Part shown: positions 7,635 through 16,410 of the stretch, in pieces
Position numbering within the stretch: the first letter of the stretch is position 1
Layout: each line of letters starts with the position of its first letter
Origin: Psychrobacter sp. TAE2020
Lineage (GTDB): Bacteria > Pseudomonadota > Gammaproteobacteria > Pseudomonadales > Moraxellaceae
NCBI RefSeq assembly: GCF_018919485.1
Contig: NZ_JAHLMU010000001.1
Location: forward strand, 348,655 to 412,654
DNA length: 64,000 nt
Direction: 5' to 3'
The notes under the pieces: model-generated
What the model saw: the letters and a program-made list of their open reading frames with translations, nothing else
The model's database searches: none
What the model was told of the DNA's origin: nothing
Made by a program: the position numbers and the translations under genes

Positions 7635-8582
7635 GTGACCTCAATAACAGAACTAAGCTTAAATGGTGAGCCTCTGTATATAGAGCCAGAATATATACAA
7701 CCAAATAAATTTGCTGATTATTTATCTATTCATCAGCAATATGCTTTATTTTTGGATATAGATGGCACGCTTGCAGAGTTTACAGTAAATCCGAAGGATA
7801 GCTTTATCCCCAAATCAACCTTAATGCTTTTGCGAAGAATACAAGATCAAGGCGTTGAAATCGCTTTTGTAACTGGGCGAAGTCTTACTGAAGCAAGGCA
7901 AATGCTGCGTTTTATATCCGCTTCGATTGCTGCTACTCATGGCCTAGAAGTAGCTTTTGAAACTAGCAAGCACCAGCAATGTGACAATGATACCAACAAT
8001 AAAAATACTAGAGCTGCGCAGGTGAATGTCGTTGAGCTCGATGAGATAAGGCAAGCTATTACTCAATCGTGTCTGTCCTATCAGGGTTTCACTATAGAAG
8101 ATAAACCTTATTCTGTCGCTCTACACTATCGGCAAAACCCTGCTTTAGCACAAGTGGCTTATAGCATTACGTCAATAGCATTGAAGAATTATTCTGACTG
8201 GCTATTAAAACCCGGTAAATATGTTTGGGAGATAGTGCCAAAAGGGGTAGATAAAGGCACAGCAATTTTAACTTTGTTAAAGACGATGCAGACCAACACT
8301 AGCCTTTGTCCTATATTTATTGGTGATGACTTTACTGATGAGGCAGGTTTTATAGCAGTACAAGGTGAAGAGGATATGCTAGATAGATCAATAAAGACAA
8401 GCAGATTAATAGAAGACTGCCAAGACTCAATAAAGGGTATGGGTATTAAAGTGGGTAGTGAGCCAAGTGGTGCAAACTATTATGTGCGTAACATTGAAGA
8501 AGTAAGTTTTTTACTTGAGAGTTTTTTAACCTTTTGCCAAAAACGTAGCGTTTTACCCGCTGATTTAGTAGACGCTTACTGA
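7635..8582 (+). CDS. otsB: Trehalose-6-phosphate phosphatase
   Basis: 315 residues of the HAD superfamily. It removes phosphate from trehalose-6-phosphate, the second step of trehalose synthesis. HAD motif I is L-D-I-D-G-T with nucleophile D41 and acid/base D43; motif II is at T80 in F-V-T-G-R; the motif III lysine is among K203 and K207; and motif IV is G-D-D-F-T-D (230-235). The OtsB substrate-cap segment lies between. It starts at GTG 7635 after AAAAAGGGA. It stands before otsA with a 35-base gap, so the two form an otsBA operon for compatible-solute production under osmotic, cold or drying stress. It is longer than E. coli OtsB (266) because of an N-terminal extension of about 30 residues and an insert near 112-128. 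Confidence 0.93.
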   Translation: MTSITELSLNGEPLYIEPEYIQPNKFADYLSIHQQYALFLDIDGTLAEFTVNPKDSFIPKSTLMLLRRIQDQGVEIAFVTGRSLTEARQMLRFISASIAATHGLEVAFETSKHQQCDNDTNNKNTRAAQVNVVELDEIRQAITQSCLSYQGFTIEDKPYSVALHYRQNPALAQVAYSITSIALKNYSDWLLKPGKYVWEIVPKGVDKGTAILTLLKTMQTNTSLCPIFIGDDFTDEAGFIAVQGEEDMLDRSIKTSRLIEDCQDSIKGMGIKVGSEPSGANYYVRNIEEVSFLLESFLTFCQKRSVLPADLVDAY

Positions 8583-8617
8583 CCCTAAAACTGCCAAAAA
8601 GTAATGAGATATCCTAT

Positions 8618-10213
8618 ATGAGCCGTTTAATTATGTTATCCAACCGAGTAAAAATGCCTGACAATAATCCAATAGCAGGCGGGCTGGCAGTAGCATTGCA
8701 CGAAATACTTATAGGTAATTCGAATATCTGGATGGGCTGGAACGGTGAAATCATCGAAACTAAAGGTGGCGGTAATGATGCTTGTGACGACTCTATTACC
8801 AGTGGATTTAGCAATAGTAAACAAACCGTTTCCATAAGTAATAATTTAGCAAGCACTGAGAAGCAGCCAGCTAATACTACAATTACTTATATTACTACTG
8901 CTCTAAACACTCAACAATATCAACGTTTTTACTGCGGTTTTGCCAATAATGTGCTGTGGCCACTATTACATGAGCGACTCGATTTAATCAGCCAAGCAGC
9001 ACAAGACTATGCAGGCTATCAGCAGATAAACCGTCTTTTTGCTAGACAATTAAAGAAGACTATTGAGCCTGACGATGTAATTTGGGTACATGATTATCAT
9101 TTTTTAAGTGTCGCATATTATTGTCGACAGCTAGGAATTAATAATCGTATCGGGTTTTTTTTGCACATTCCATTTGTTGCCTTATCGTTTTGGCAGCAGC
9201 TTGATGAAAGTGCCGAATTAATTAAGCATCTTGCTCACTACGATGTTATTGGTACTCAAACTCAACAAGATAAAACCAACTGTCTTAAAGTCGTACAGCA
9301 TTATCTACCAGAGCGTCTTTTAGCTAATGCTTCAATAAACCCTAAGCAAGATTTTGCAAGCTCAACTGCTGTGCAGCTCATGATTGACCTAGGCTTAGAC
9401 AGCTCGCACTGCTTATCGATTGATGCCTATCCAATCGGAGTTAATGTAAACAAAATTCAGCAACAGATTATTAACTCATCCGCTCACTTACTGGCAAAGT
9501 CCACAATATATACTCAAAAGAAACAGCTTGTAAAACAAGCTACCCAACAGATTATTGCTGTAGATAGGATTGATCATTCTAAGGGCTTATTAGAGCGTTT
9601 CTCAGCATATCGCTGTTTTTTACAGCAATATCCAACTTATCAAAATCAGCTAAAGTTGTTACAAATTGCTTGTCCTAGTCGCTTAGCTCTCCCCGTCTAT
9701 CAGCAGCTTTATAACAGTGTCAAACAAGTAGTGGATAATGTGAATCAGCAATTTTTGCCTAGTGAACCTACTATGAGTTATTTTAAAACTGAGGCTTTAG
9801 AAACTGACCATCCTATAGATAATTGGCAGGCGATTACCTATAGCGAAGAGGTATTAAGCCATAACACTTTGATGACAGCGTTTTGGCATAGCGATATTGG
9901 TTGGGTAAATTCGCTTAAGGATGGAATGAATCTGGTTGCTAAAGAATACATTGCTGCCCAAAATCCCGATAATCCTGGAGTGTTGTTATTGTCACGATAT
10001 GCAGGGGCGGCTGAGCAGATGCAGGCAGCGGTCATTATCGATCCACATCAGCCTAAAAGTATAATACAGGGTTTAAAGACTGCCTTAGAGATGCCATTAG
10101 TGCAGCGAAAGGCCCGTTATCAGACGTTGTTACAAGGCTTGCAGCAGGATGATTTATACGCTTGGCAACAAAAATTCTTAGATAAACTGTATTTGAAATG
10201 CCCAGTATCGTAG
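8618..10213 (+). CDS. otsA: Alpha,alpha-trehalose-phosphate synthase (GT20)
   Basis: 531 residues. It joins UDP-glucose and glucose-6-phosphate to trehalose-6-phosphate. Visible GT20 motifs are S-N-R (8-10), G-G-L at 21-23, W-M-G-W (38-41), V-H-D-Y-H (157-161), H183 in F-L-H-I-P-F, the UDP/phosphate-binding R317 and K322 in D-R-I-D-H-S-K-G, and D-G-M-N-L-V-A-K-E-Y (435-444). It is about 55 residues longer than E. coli OtsA (474), with polar inserts after residue 45 and around 240-260. It is the second gene of the otsBA pair; spacing and strand support co-transcription. Confidence 0.93.
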   Translation: MSRLIMLSNRVKMPDNNPIAGGLAVALHEILIGNSNIWMGWNGEIIETKGGGNDACDDSITSGFSNSKQTVSISNNLASTEKQPANTTITYITTALNTQQYQRFYCGFANNVLWPLLHERLDLISQAAQDYAGYQQINRLFARQLKKTIEPDDVIWVHDYHFLSVAYYCRQLGINNRIGFFLHIPFVALSFWQQLDESAELIKHLAHYDVIGTQTQQDKTNCLKVVQHYLPERLLANASINPKQDFASSTAVQLMIDLGLDSSHCLSIDAYPIGVNVNKIQQQIINSSAHLLAKSTIYTQKKQLVKQATQQIIAVDRIDHSKGLLERFSAYRCFLQQYPTYQNQLKLLQIACPSRLALPVYQQLYNSVKQVVDNVNQQFLPSEPTMSYFKTEALETDHPIDNWQAITYSEEVLSHNTLMTAFWHSDIGWVNSLKDGMNLVAKEYIAAQNPDNPGVLLLSRYAGAAEQMQAAVIIDPHQPKSIIQGLKTALEMPLVQRKARYQTLLQGLQQDDLYAWQQKFLDKLYLKCPVS

Positions 10214-10351
10214 ATCGCTTATATTCGAGGTAGCTTATATTTGAGATAGCTTTTATTTAGCATAGCTTAAGTCATAAGCACAGATAGTAGACTGCTAGTA
10301 AATGTGCGCTTACCACCCAAACGGGTGATGAATAAAAATTAGGAAGTCCTT

Positions 10352-11536
10352 ATGTCACGCTCCGCTGCCCCAAATTCCTTGTTACTAGACATTAAACTAG
10401 CTATAGAGCACATTATATCTATTGATAAGCAAACGGTTAATGACTCAATTAATGGCTCAGTTAATGACTCAGTTAATGACTCAGTTAACGACTCAGTTAT
10501 TAACGATAAATTACGCCACGATATATTGAATACTTTAGTGCGTTATAGCGATAGAATTCCTCATCCTGCCAGCTCAATTGGTACTAGTACTGGCATTAGC
10601 AATAGCGATGCAAGTGAAAATAAGGATAAAACCAACTCACCTACCTTGATACGTTGGCAAATTTTGGCTTATGTTGCCGGTATTGATTTAACCATTGCGA
10701 AATGGTTTGAATCACACTTGGATGCTTTAAGTATCTTGCATGAAGTGGGCTATGACCAACCAACAGTAGGGCTATGGGCGGTTTGGGCATCAGAAGGTAA
10801 TTGCGATCCTATAACTTATCAGCAAGGCCCAACTAGCGGTATTAGCAGTGGCACTAAAACTTGGTGTTCAGGGGCAAATATTGTCGATTATGGGCTAATG
10901 ACTTATCGAGATCAGCATGGTGATTCGCAACTGCTGGTAGTAGATATGCAGCAAAGTGGCATTGAGAGTGACAATAGTGGTTGGCAAGCGGTCGGTATGC
11001 AAGCTACTGATACGGCGAGTATAAAGCTCAATAAGGTGGTAGCCAATAATGTTGGAGCGGCCAATGCTTATCTAGATCGTGTGGGATTTTGGCATGGAGC
11101 AGCAGGGGTTGCTGCATGTTGGTATGGTGCAGCAGCTACCCTAGCCGGCTATCTAATAACCGCTTATCAGCAGAAGCCTAACGACTATAAGGCTATGTAT
11201 TTGGGGCAGATCGGCACAGCATTGGCGGTTACTCAGCAATATTTTTATCATGTCGCTGACTTGCTAACTAGCCAACCAAACACTAGCCACCAACTTGCAA
11301 TTCGCCAGTTAAGAGCAAACGTCGAACAGCTGGCCCGTTTAGTAGTAGAGAGCGTCGGGCAAGCTTTGGGAGCAGCACCGTTTTGTGGTAACGCCCACTT
11401 TGCTAGGTTAGCCGCAGATTTAGCAGTGTTTATTCGCCAAAGTCATGGCGCCTTTGATTTACAGAAAATTGGTGAATTAACTAGCGATACAACCGGTCAT
11501 TTAACTGAGGAGCAAGATAACATATGGCAACTATAA
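10352..11536 (+). CDS. Acyl-CoA dehydrogenase-like flavoprotein of a four-gene cluster
   Basis: 394 residues with the acyl-CoA dehydrogenase fold: an N-terminal helical domain, a middle beta domain with G-T-K-T-W-C-S-G (167-174) of the flavin-binding type, and a C-terminal helical bundle (about 240-370). Sequence outside these points is divergent, and I cannot place the usual catalytic glutamate, so the substrate may not be a fatty acyl-CoA. Residues 30-49 are a low-complexity insert of N-D-S-V repeats. TTAGGAAGTCCTT precedes the ATG. Its end overlaps the start of the PIG-L gene by 13 bases, so the two are translationally coupled. It heads the acyl-CoA dehydrogenase, deacetylase, methyltransferase, glycosyltransferase run just after otsBA. 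Confidence 0.75.
   Translation: MSRSAAPNSLLLDIKLAIEHIISIDKQTVNDSINGSVNDSVNDSVNDSVINDKLRHDILNTLVRYSDRIPHPASSIGTSTGISNSDASENKDKTNSPTLIRWQILAYVAGIDLTIAKWFESHLDALSILHEVGYDQPTVGLWAVWASEGNCDPITYQQGPTSGISSGTKTWCSGANIVDYGLMTYRDQHGDSQLLVVDMQQSGIESDNSGWQAVGMQATDTASIKLNKVVANNVGAANAYLDRVGFWHGAAGVAACWYGAAATLAGYLITAYQQKPNDYKAMYLGQIGTALAVTQQYFYHVADLLTSQPNTSHQLAIRQLRANVEQLARLVVESVGQALGAAPFCGNAHFARLAADLAVFIRQSHGAFDLQKIGELTSDTTGHLTEEQDNIWQL
10436..10498 (+). repeat. 12-bp tandem repeat encoding N-D-S-V units
   Basis: Five copies of GTTAATGACTCA (three identical, two with small changes) lie in frame in the acyl-CoA dehydrogenase-like gene. Copy number can change without frame loss. Confidence 0.9.
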
Positions 11537-12372
11537 CTTCTGATATGGCCATAGTTAGCCATATGATCCATCAGCACCAAGCAGCTGAACCTAACCATCC
11601 AATCGTTGGCGACCGAGTTATTGAAGGTGAAGGTACTAGCCAACAACTTTGGCAGAACTGGCAAGGCTTGCACGATTTACCTCGAGTAAAGATTAGCGAT
11701 AGCTTTCCCTCACCCCAGCGTGTCTGTATTTTTGCGCCTCATCCTGATGACGAAATATTAGGCTGTGGCGGTCTGTTACAACAGTTGGTAGCTAATGGCA
11801 ATGCTATCTTACTAGTGTACGTAACCAACGGCACCCAAAGCCATCCAAATTCGCAGGTTTATCCTCCGCAAAAGCTTAATATCATTCGCCCGCAAGAAAG
11901 CTTTGCAGCATTAGAAGTACTGAATATCGCTCAGCAAGTGACTACTGTCGCCCTAGATTTAACCGATGGCGAAGTGTTTTTCCAGCAAGACCAATTTAAA
12001 GAAAAATTAACCGCTATTATCAGGCCTGACGATATTTTAGTGACCCCTTTTATCCACGACGGTCATCCTGATCACGAGGCTACGGGGCAAGTAGTCGCTG
12101 CATTCGCCAAGCAGCAGCAGTTAGCCTGTTACCAGGTTTTGATTTGGGCATGGCATTGGGCTAAACCTGCTGATAGCCGCATACCTTGGCACTGTGCCCT
12201 TAGCGTCGATTTAACTGCTGAGCAATTACAGCGTAAAACTCAAGCTATCAATTGCTTTAAAAGCCAGATTAGTATTGATGACAGTACCGGCAACTTGCCT
12301 ATTTTATCAGCGCAAACTATCGCTAGAATTAGCCAGCCTTGGGAGGTTTATTTATATGAGTCACCAGTTTGA
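11524..12372 (+). CDS. PIG-L family N-deacetylase
   Basis: 282 residues of the LmbE/PIG-L zinc-dependent deacetylase family, which removes acetyl groups from N-acetylglucosaminyl or similar conjugates. The metal site is complete: A-P-H-P-D-D-E (71-77, zinc ligands H73 and D76) and H-P-D-H-E-A (181-186, third ligand H184). There is no signal peptide. About 60 residues precede the core. GGAG lies 12 bases before the ATG, inside the end of the preceding gene. It overlaps the methyltransferase start by 17 bases. In this context it probably frees an amine on a sugar-containing intermediate that the next enzyme can methylate or that is acylated; this is inference. Confidence 0.88.
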   Translation: MATITSDMAIVSHMIHQHQAAEPNHPIVGDRVIEGEGTSQQLWQNWQGLHDLPRVKISDSFPSPQRVCIFAPHPDDEILGCGGLLQQLVANGNAILLVYVTNGTQSHPNSQVYPPQKLNIIRPQESFAALEVLNIAQQVTTVALDLTDGEVFFQQDQFKEKLTAIIRPDDILVTPFIHDGHPDHEATGQVVAAFAKQQQLACYQVLIWAWHWAKPADSRIPWHCALSVDLTAEQLQRKTQAINCFKSQISIDDSTGNLPILSAQTIARISQPWEVYLYESPV

Positions 12373-13300
12373 ACCTAGTCTTACTAAGCATGGCGAGGTT
12401 GTTGATAGCGTGAAGGTTGTTGATAGCGTAAAGGTTGTTGATAGCGTGAAGGCTATTGACAGTATAAAAGCTAATAAAACAACTCCGGCTGACTGTAACC
12501 AATCGGGTGCTAAGTCCGCTAGCCCTTCTAGTTATAATGTAGACGCCTATTTAGAAACCTATTCAGAAACTTATTTTGACGAGCTATATAGTGACAATAC
12601 TGACCCTTGGCAGTACCAGACTCGCTGGTATGAAAAACGCAAACGTGATATTTGCCTAGCAGTGCTACCCTTAGCTCGTTATGGTAATGGGATCGAGTTA
12701 GGATGCGGTAATGGGGTGTTTAGCGAGTTACTTGCCGATCGTTGTCAGGCTCTAGTTAGCGTGGATGGCAACACTCATGCCGTGCAGCTCGCTGCACAAC
12801 GATTAGCGAGTATGCCCCATGTTAAGGTAATACAAGCAGTTATTCCTAGCGCCCTAGTGACTTTGACCACTGGGATTGTGGATGCTGACGGTTTATCCGA
12901 TGACTCAAGTGCTTATAAACCCGCCTTTGATTTGATAGTTATTAGCGAGATTTTATATTATCTATCGCCAGATGATATTCATAAGGTTATCGCTTGGATT
13001 AAGCAAAACTTAGCCATAGGCGGTACTTTATTATGCTGTCATTGGCGCTATGCTATCGATGGCTTTGCGATGACCGGTGAGACAGTACATCAACGCTTAC
13101 ACCAAGCATTTAACGCAGTAAATAATGCCAATACTCTAAGCAAGACTAACAATCAAGAAAACAATTCAAAAAATTCAAACAACCAAGAAAACCAGCCTAC
13201 GACATTTAGTCATCAAAGCCAGGTTATAGATAGCGATTTTTTATTGGACGTATGGCAAAACTCTTTAGATTCGGTCGCTAGGCAAGAAAACTTAATATGA
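12356..13300 (+). CDS. NodS-like class I SAM-dependent methyltransferase
   Basis: I take the ATG at 12356, preceded by GGGAGG at 8-13 bases, which gives 314 residues; the frame is open further upstream but only inside the PIG-L gene. Residues 15-38 are a low-complexity insert of V-V-D-S-V-K repeats. The Rossmann core follows, with E-L-G-C-G-N-G (114-120) as the SAM motif I and V-D-G-N-T at 136-140 as the acidic motif II. The region F-D-E-L-Y-x-x-x-x-D-P-W-x-Y (75-87) is typical of NodS-type N-methyltransferases, which methylate deacetylated amino sugars in Nod-factor synthesis. That role matches the deacetylase encoded just before. Residues 265-282 are an Asn-rich linker. Confidence 0.8.
   Translation: MSHQFEPSLTKHGEVVDSVKVVDSVKVVDSVKAIDSIKANKTTPADCNQSGAKSASPSSYNVDAYLETYSETYFDELYSDNTDPWQYQTRWYEKRKRDICLAVLPLARYGNGIELGCGNGVFSELLADRCQALVSVDGNTHAVQLAAQRLASMPHVKVIQAVIPSALVTLTTGIVDADGLSDDSSAYKPAFDLIVISEILYYLSPDDIHKVIAWIKQNLAIGGTLLCCHWRYAIDGFAMTGETVHQRLHQAFNAVNNANTLSKTNNQENNSKNSNNQENQPTTFSHQSQVIDSDFLLDVWQNSLDSVARQENLI
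12398..12469 (+). repeat. 18-bp tandem repeat encoding V-V-D-S-V-K units
   Basis: Four in-frame units of GTTGTTGATAGCGTGAAG, the last one diverged, near the start of the methyltransferase gene. Like the repeat in the first gene of the cluster, it adds a D-S-V rich tract near the N-terminus. Confidence 0.9.
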
Positions 13301-13357
13301 TTGCATGGCTGCATGATTGCATGAACGTGTATCAGTGGCTAGCCCCTTAACAACCCA

Positions 13358-14062
13358 ATGGATAATATAAAACTCCTAATGAAGCCTACAGCTATAGCTA
13401 TTGTGATTCCGGCTCATAACGAAGTACAGACCATTAGCGCATGCTTAGCGTCAGTACAGATCGCCATTGAGCAACTGCCCTCACTTATCAGCGCATCTGT
13501 GCTAGTCGTTTTAGACAGTTGCACTGATAGCACCTTGGCAATAGTCAAAACCTCAGGGGTTGACTATATAAGCTGTGAGGAGCGTTGTGTGGGACGAACG
13601 CGAGATTTGGGTATTCGCAATGCGATAGCTACTGGAGCCACTTGGCTTGCTTGTACCGATGCAGACTCGATAGTGAGCGCGGATTGGTTAAAGCAGCAAA
13701 TCATTCATATTGCTCAACAGCCCACTGATATGATTTGTGGCGTGGTTAGCGTTGATAGCTGGGCACATTTAACGCAGCAAACGCGCGAGGATTATGCCGC
13801 TCATTATCAAGATATAATGGGACATCGCCATATTCATGGGGCAAATTTAAGCTTTAGCGCTGAGGCTTATCTCGCTGTGGGTGGTTTTAGTCCCTTAGCT
13901 TGCCATGAAGACGTGGATTTAGTTAGAAAATTTGAGGCTCGAAATTATGCCATTACTTGGAGTAATAAAGTACGAGTGATTACTAGTAGCCGCTTACAAG
14001 CTCGAGCCACCGAAGGCTTTGCCAATTTTTTAAGCAACTTAGAAAAAAGGAACTCACGATAG
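13358..14062 (+). CDS. GT2-family glycosyltransferase
   Basis: 234 residues of GT-A fold, family 2. V-I-P-A-H-N-E (16-22) opens the nucleotide-sugar domain, D-A-D (101-103) is the metal-binding DxD equivalent, H-G-A-N-L-S-F (160-166) lies in the acceptor region, and H-E-D-V-D-L (183-188) holds the likely catalytic base. There is no transmembrane segment, so it is soluble or peripheral. Neither ATG 13358 nor the in-frame ATG 13379 has a good ribosome site, so the start is uncertain. It lies 57 bases after the methyltransferase gene and completes the four-gene run. It likely adds a sugar to the product made by the neighbours. Confidence 0.85.
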   Translation: MDNIKLLMKPTAIAIVIPAHNEVQTISACLASVQIAIEQLPSLISASVLVVLDSCTDSTLAIVKTSGVDYISCEERCVGRTRDLGIRNAIATGATWLACTDADSIVSADWLKQQIIHIAQQPTDMICGVVSVDSWAHLTQQTREDYAAHYQDIMGHRHIHGANLSFSAEAYLAVGGFSPLACHEDVDLVRKFEARNYAITWSNKVRVITSSRLQARATEGFANFLSNLEKRNSR

Positions 14063-14249
14063 CTATTTATAACATCCGTATATTACAGTGATTATAAAGC
14101 CTGATGGGTTTGAAAAATAATTCTTTAGAAACCAGTTAGTTAAGAGCTTAGTCTGTTGAGAGTTTAGTCAGTTGCAAAACCTAGTGAGCGGCTCAACTGC
14201 TTATGATAAGCACTGTCATTTAACTGTAGTGGCTAAGTATTGATTTAGT

Positions 14250-15245
14250 CTAAACTAACAATGGAAATTGATAAATTGCAGCATATATAATCGTGCTTAT
14301 TAGTACAGCCACCACACTGAACCGAATCTGATAAAGCTGGGCCGTTGACCAATCTAGTTGCCAGTTAATGTTATGTCTCGCCGTTAACCACTCTGTCACA
14401 CTAATGGCTACCGTCAGCCATAATAAGCCTACTAAATAGCCTCCCAACACATCACTCAAGTAATGCTCATTGAGCAAAACTCTACTCAATCCTACTAATA
14501 TAGAAAAAAACACAGTAAACACTAAGATACGAACTTGCCTGGCAAAGCTTTGGCTAAACCGAATAGCCATATAAGCTATAAACCCGTACATAGCCATAGT
14601 AGCCGTCGCATGTCCGCTCGGAAATGAGTAGGTGCGCTCAAACAATAGAATATCTACTGGTCGCTGGCGATGAAATAACATTTTACTCAAAAAGGTAAAG
14701 GCCGTGCTGCCTATGATAGCTATCAGCAAGCCAATTAATAGGTAGCGTTGGTTTATTTTCCAGCATAGCAATGCGGTCAAAAACACTATTAAACAAGTAA
14801 TAGGGGTCGAAGCTAAGCTAGTAATAGGAATAAAAAAATTAACTACTGATGAGCCACTTAGCAGACTCATCTGTTGTGATACCCAATAATCGATCGCTAC
14901 TATAGAGTCCGCGTTAACGACATCTTCAACCAGTCCGACGAACAACGCTAAAGTATAGCCCATCACTAAAAATAATAGCGTGAGCGGCAATCCCTGAAAG
15001 TGCTGAACATGAAGCCTTTGCCAGAAAAAATTATATAGCTTTGGATAGCTAATTTTTAATAGTAGCAGCCGTTTACTCAAGCCAAAATACTGCTCTAACC
15101 TTAGCCAGTATTGTAGAGCTTTTTTAAATACTCGCCCTGCATAGCCAATAATAGCGTATTGCAAAATCCATAAAACAATAATCACTAATAAAAGCAGACT
15201 CACTAAGCTAAATAACTGCTGATTTGTTTGAATTAGGGTAATCAT
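14250..15245 (-). CDS. PAP2-family membrane phosphatase
   Basis: 331 residues with about seven to eight transmembrane helices. All three parts of the lipid-phosphatase signature are intact: K188-x6-R195-P196, P-S-G-H (209-212), and S254-R255-x5-H261-x3-D265. It lacks the DedA domain of longer fusions. Likely substrates are undecaprenyl pyrophosphate, phosphatidic acid or phosphatidylglycerol phosphate at the outer face of the inner membrane. GGAAG lies upstream of the ATG at 15245. It stands opposite the glycosyltransferase cluster and has no same-strand partner within 170 bases. Confidence 0.88.
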   Translation of the reverse strand: MITLIQTNQQLFSLVSLLLLVIIVLWILQYAIIGYAGRVFKKALQYWLRLEQYFGLSKRLLLLKISYPKLYNFFWQRLHVQHFQGLPLTLLFLVMGYTLALFVGLVEDVVNADSIVAIDYWVSQQMSLLSGSSVVNFFIPITSLASTPITCLIVFLTALLCWKINQRYLLIGLLIAIIGSTAFTFLSKMLFHRQRPVDILLFERTYSFPSGHATATMAMYGFIAYMAIRFSQSFARQVRILVFTVFFSILVGLSRVLLNEHYLSDVLGGYLVGLLWLTVAISVTEWLTARHNINWQLDWSTAQLYQIRFSVVAVLISTIIYAAIYQFPLLV

Positions 15246-15424
15246 GGATAACCGAACTTCCTTTTTGCACTCTCTATCACCTAGCTAGTAATACAGAAAA
15301 TTTATATTATTGGCACACTGCCACAAGTCTATTTCTATTTCTATTTCTACTGAAACAAAAATACTTATATAGTTAGTTCATTGTAAAAACCAGACTGTGA
15401 TGTATCTATTCTATTTGGTATCGA

Positions 15425-16117
15425 CTATATATAGCTGGCTATGATATTAATTAATAAAGAAATAATAACCAAGTTGAACACAAAAGCGATAATACTATGC
15501 AGAGTAGCAAGCTCTCTACCGGCTGTTGAAGTAAAAGCAATATCAGCCGTTTGCCCGGAAGTACCGATAGCCACTGCGCAATAAAAGAAGTCTTCAAACT
15601 TAGCACTGATCAGCCTAGGGTCATCCTCGCTATGGCTCTTATCCTCCACTAACGCCTCAGGGAACATAAAAGGTTGTGCAACGCCGCTACGCTGCTCAGA
15701 AAAATATAAATAAGCGTATTGCATGGCGAAAACAACTTGAATCATCAGCCAAGTAATAAAGATAGTACTCACAGTAAGCGCAATAGTTAAAATGCGTGCC
15801 ATGCCCCGATAGTCTTTGCCAATCTGAGTTTGCCTAACAATAGCTAATAAGCAGATTAAACTTGCGATACTAATGAGACTCAAGATAACCAGTTTACCCT
15901 CATGCTCTGCGGTCAAATGACTATGAATAGTGTTATCACGCATCATAATAATGATACTAACCATATATATCAAAATGGCACTATCCCAGCCGATGATAAA
16001 GCTAGTGCTATAAGAAGCAGACCAAATCATCGATATTATTAAACCGATAAGCATTCCCACTAGTAGGCTACCTATCAGGCGCCAATGACTAACATAAGTG
16101 TTTGCTGCTATTGCCAT
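15425..16117 (-). CDS. DUF1345 membrane protein
   Basis: 230 residues if read from ATG 16117; a TTG four codons upstream also opens the frame but is less likely. Six or so hydrophobic segments are visible. The C-terminal part F-Y-C-A-V-A-I-G-T-S-G-Q-T-A-D, then H-S-I-I-A-F-V-F-N, is the hallmark of DUF1345 (COG4291) proteins. Their function is unknown; the conserved F-x-x-x-x-G-x-x-x-Q-T-S-D type stretch recalls ion-channel pore regions, but that is only a resemblance. No operon partner. Confidence 0.8.
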   Translation of the reverse strand: MAIAANTYVSHWRLIGSLLVGMLIGLIISMIWSASYSTSFIIGWDSAILIYMVSIIIMMRDNTIHSHLTAEHEGKLVILSLISIASLICLLAIVRQTQIGKDYRGMARILTIALTVSTIFITWLMIQVVFAMQYAYLYFSEQRSGVAQPFMFPEALVEDKSHSEDDPRLISAKFEDFFYCAVAIGTSGQTADIAFTSTAGRELATLHSIIAFVFNLVIISLLINIIASYI

Positions 16118-16285
16118 AACATTATCCAAGGTTTATAAATTACGATAGACACCCTACCCCTATTAAGCACTACTTTTAACCAAACGTCTAAACCCATTGA
16201 AGATGAGTGGCGTGCTATCTGTTAAGCCTTTATTGCATTAAGGATAGGAGGGCACTTGGTTTGCTTGCCGTGTATAAGCTAACTA

Positions 16286-16332
16286 AACCCTTAGTCTGCG
16301 CTAAGCTTCTCCTATGTCTTATTTCGTATTAT
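16286..16332 (+). promoter_or_regulatory. Putative response-regulator box and -10 of PepSY gene 1
   Basis: The 34 bases 16286-16319 match 24322-24355 upstream of the paralogous PepSY gene at 32 of 34 positions. The core is CTTAGTCTGCGCTAAG, an inverted repeat. A -10-like TATTAT begins 8 bases after the box (16327-16332), at the same distance as in the second copy, and no good -35 is present. This is the layout of an activator-dependent promoter. The neighbouring OmpR-type regulators are the obvious candidates. Confidence 0.6.
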
Positions 16333-16410
16333 AGAGTCATACCAACCAGGTAGCTGACAAAACCAATAAACACAATGTCAGAAATTGACTTAATACCAAG
16401 GAATAACCTT

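Noticed and set aside
12275..12355. N-terminal extension of the methyltransferase frame
   Set aside because: It lies within the PIG-L gene, and the ATG at 12356 has a strong ribosome site at correct spacing.
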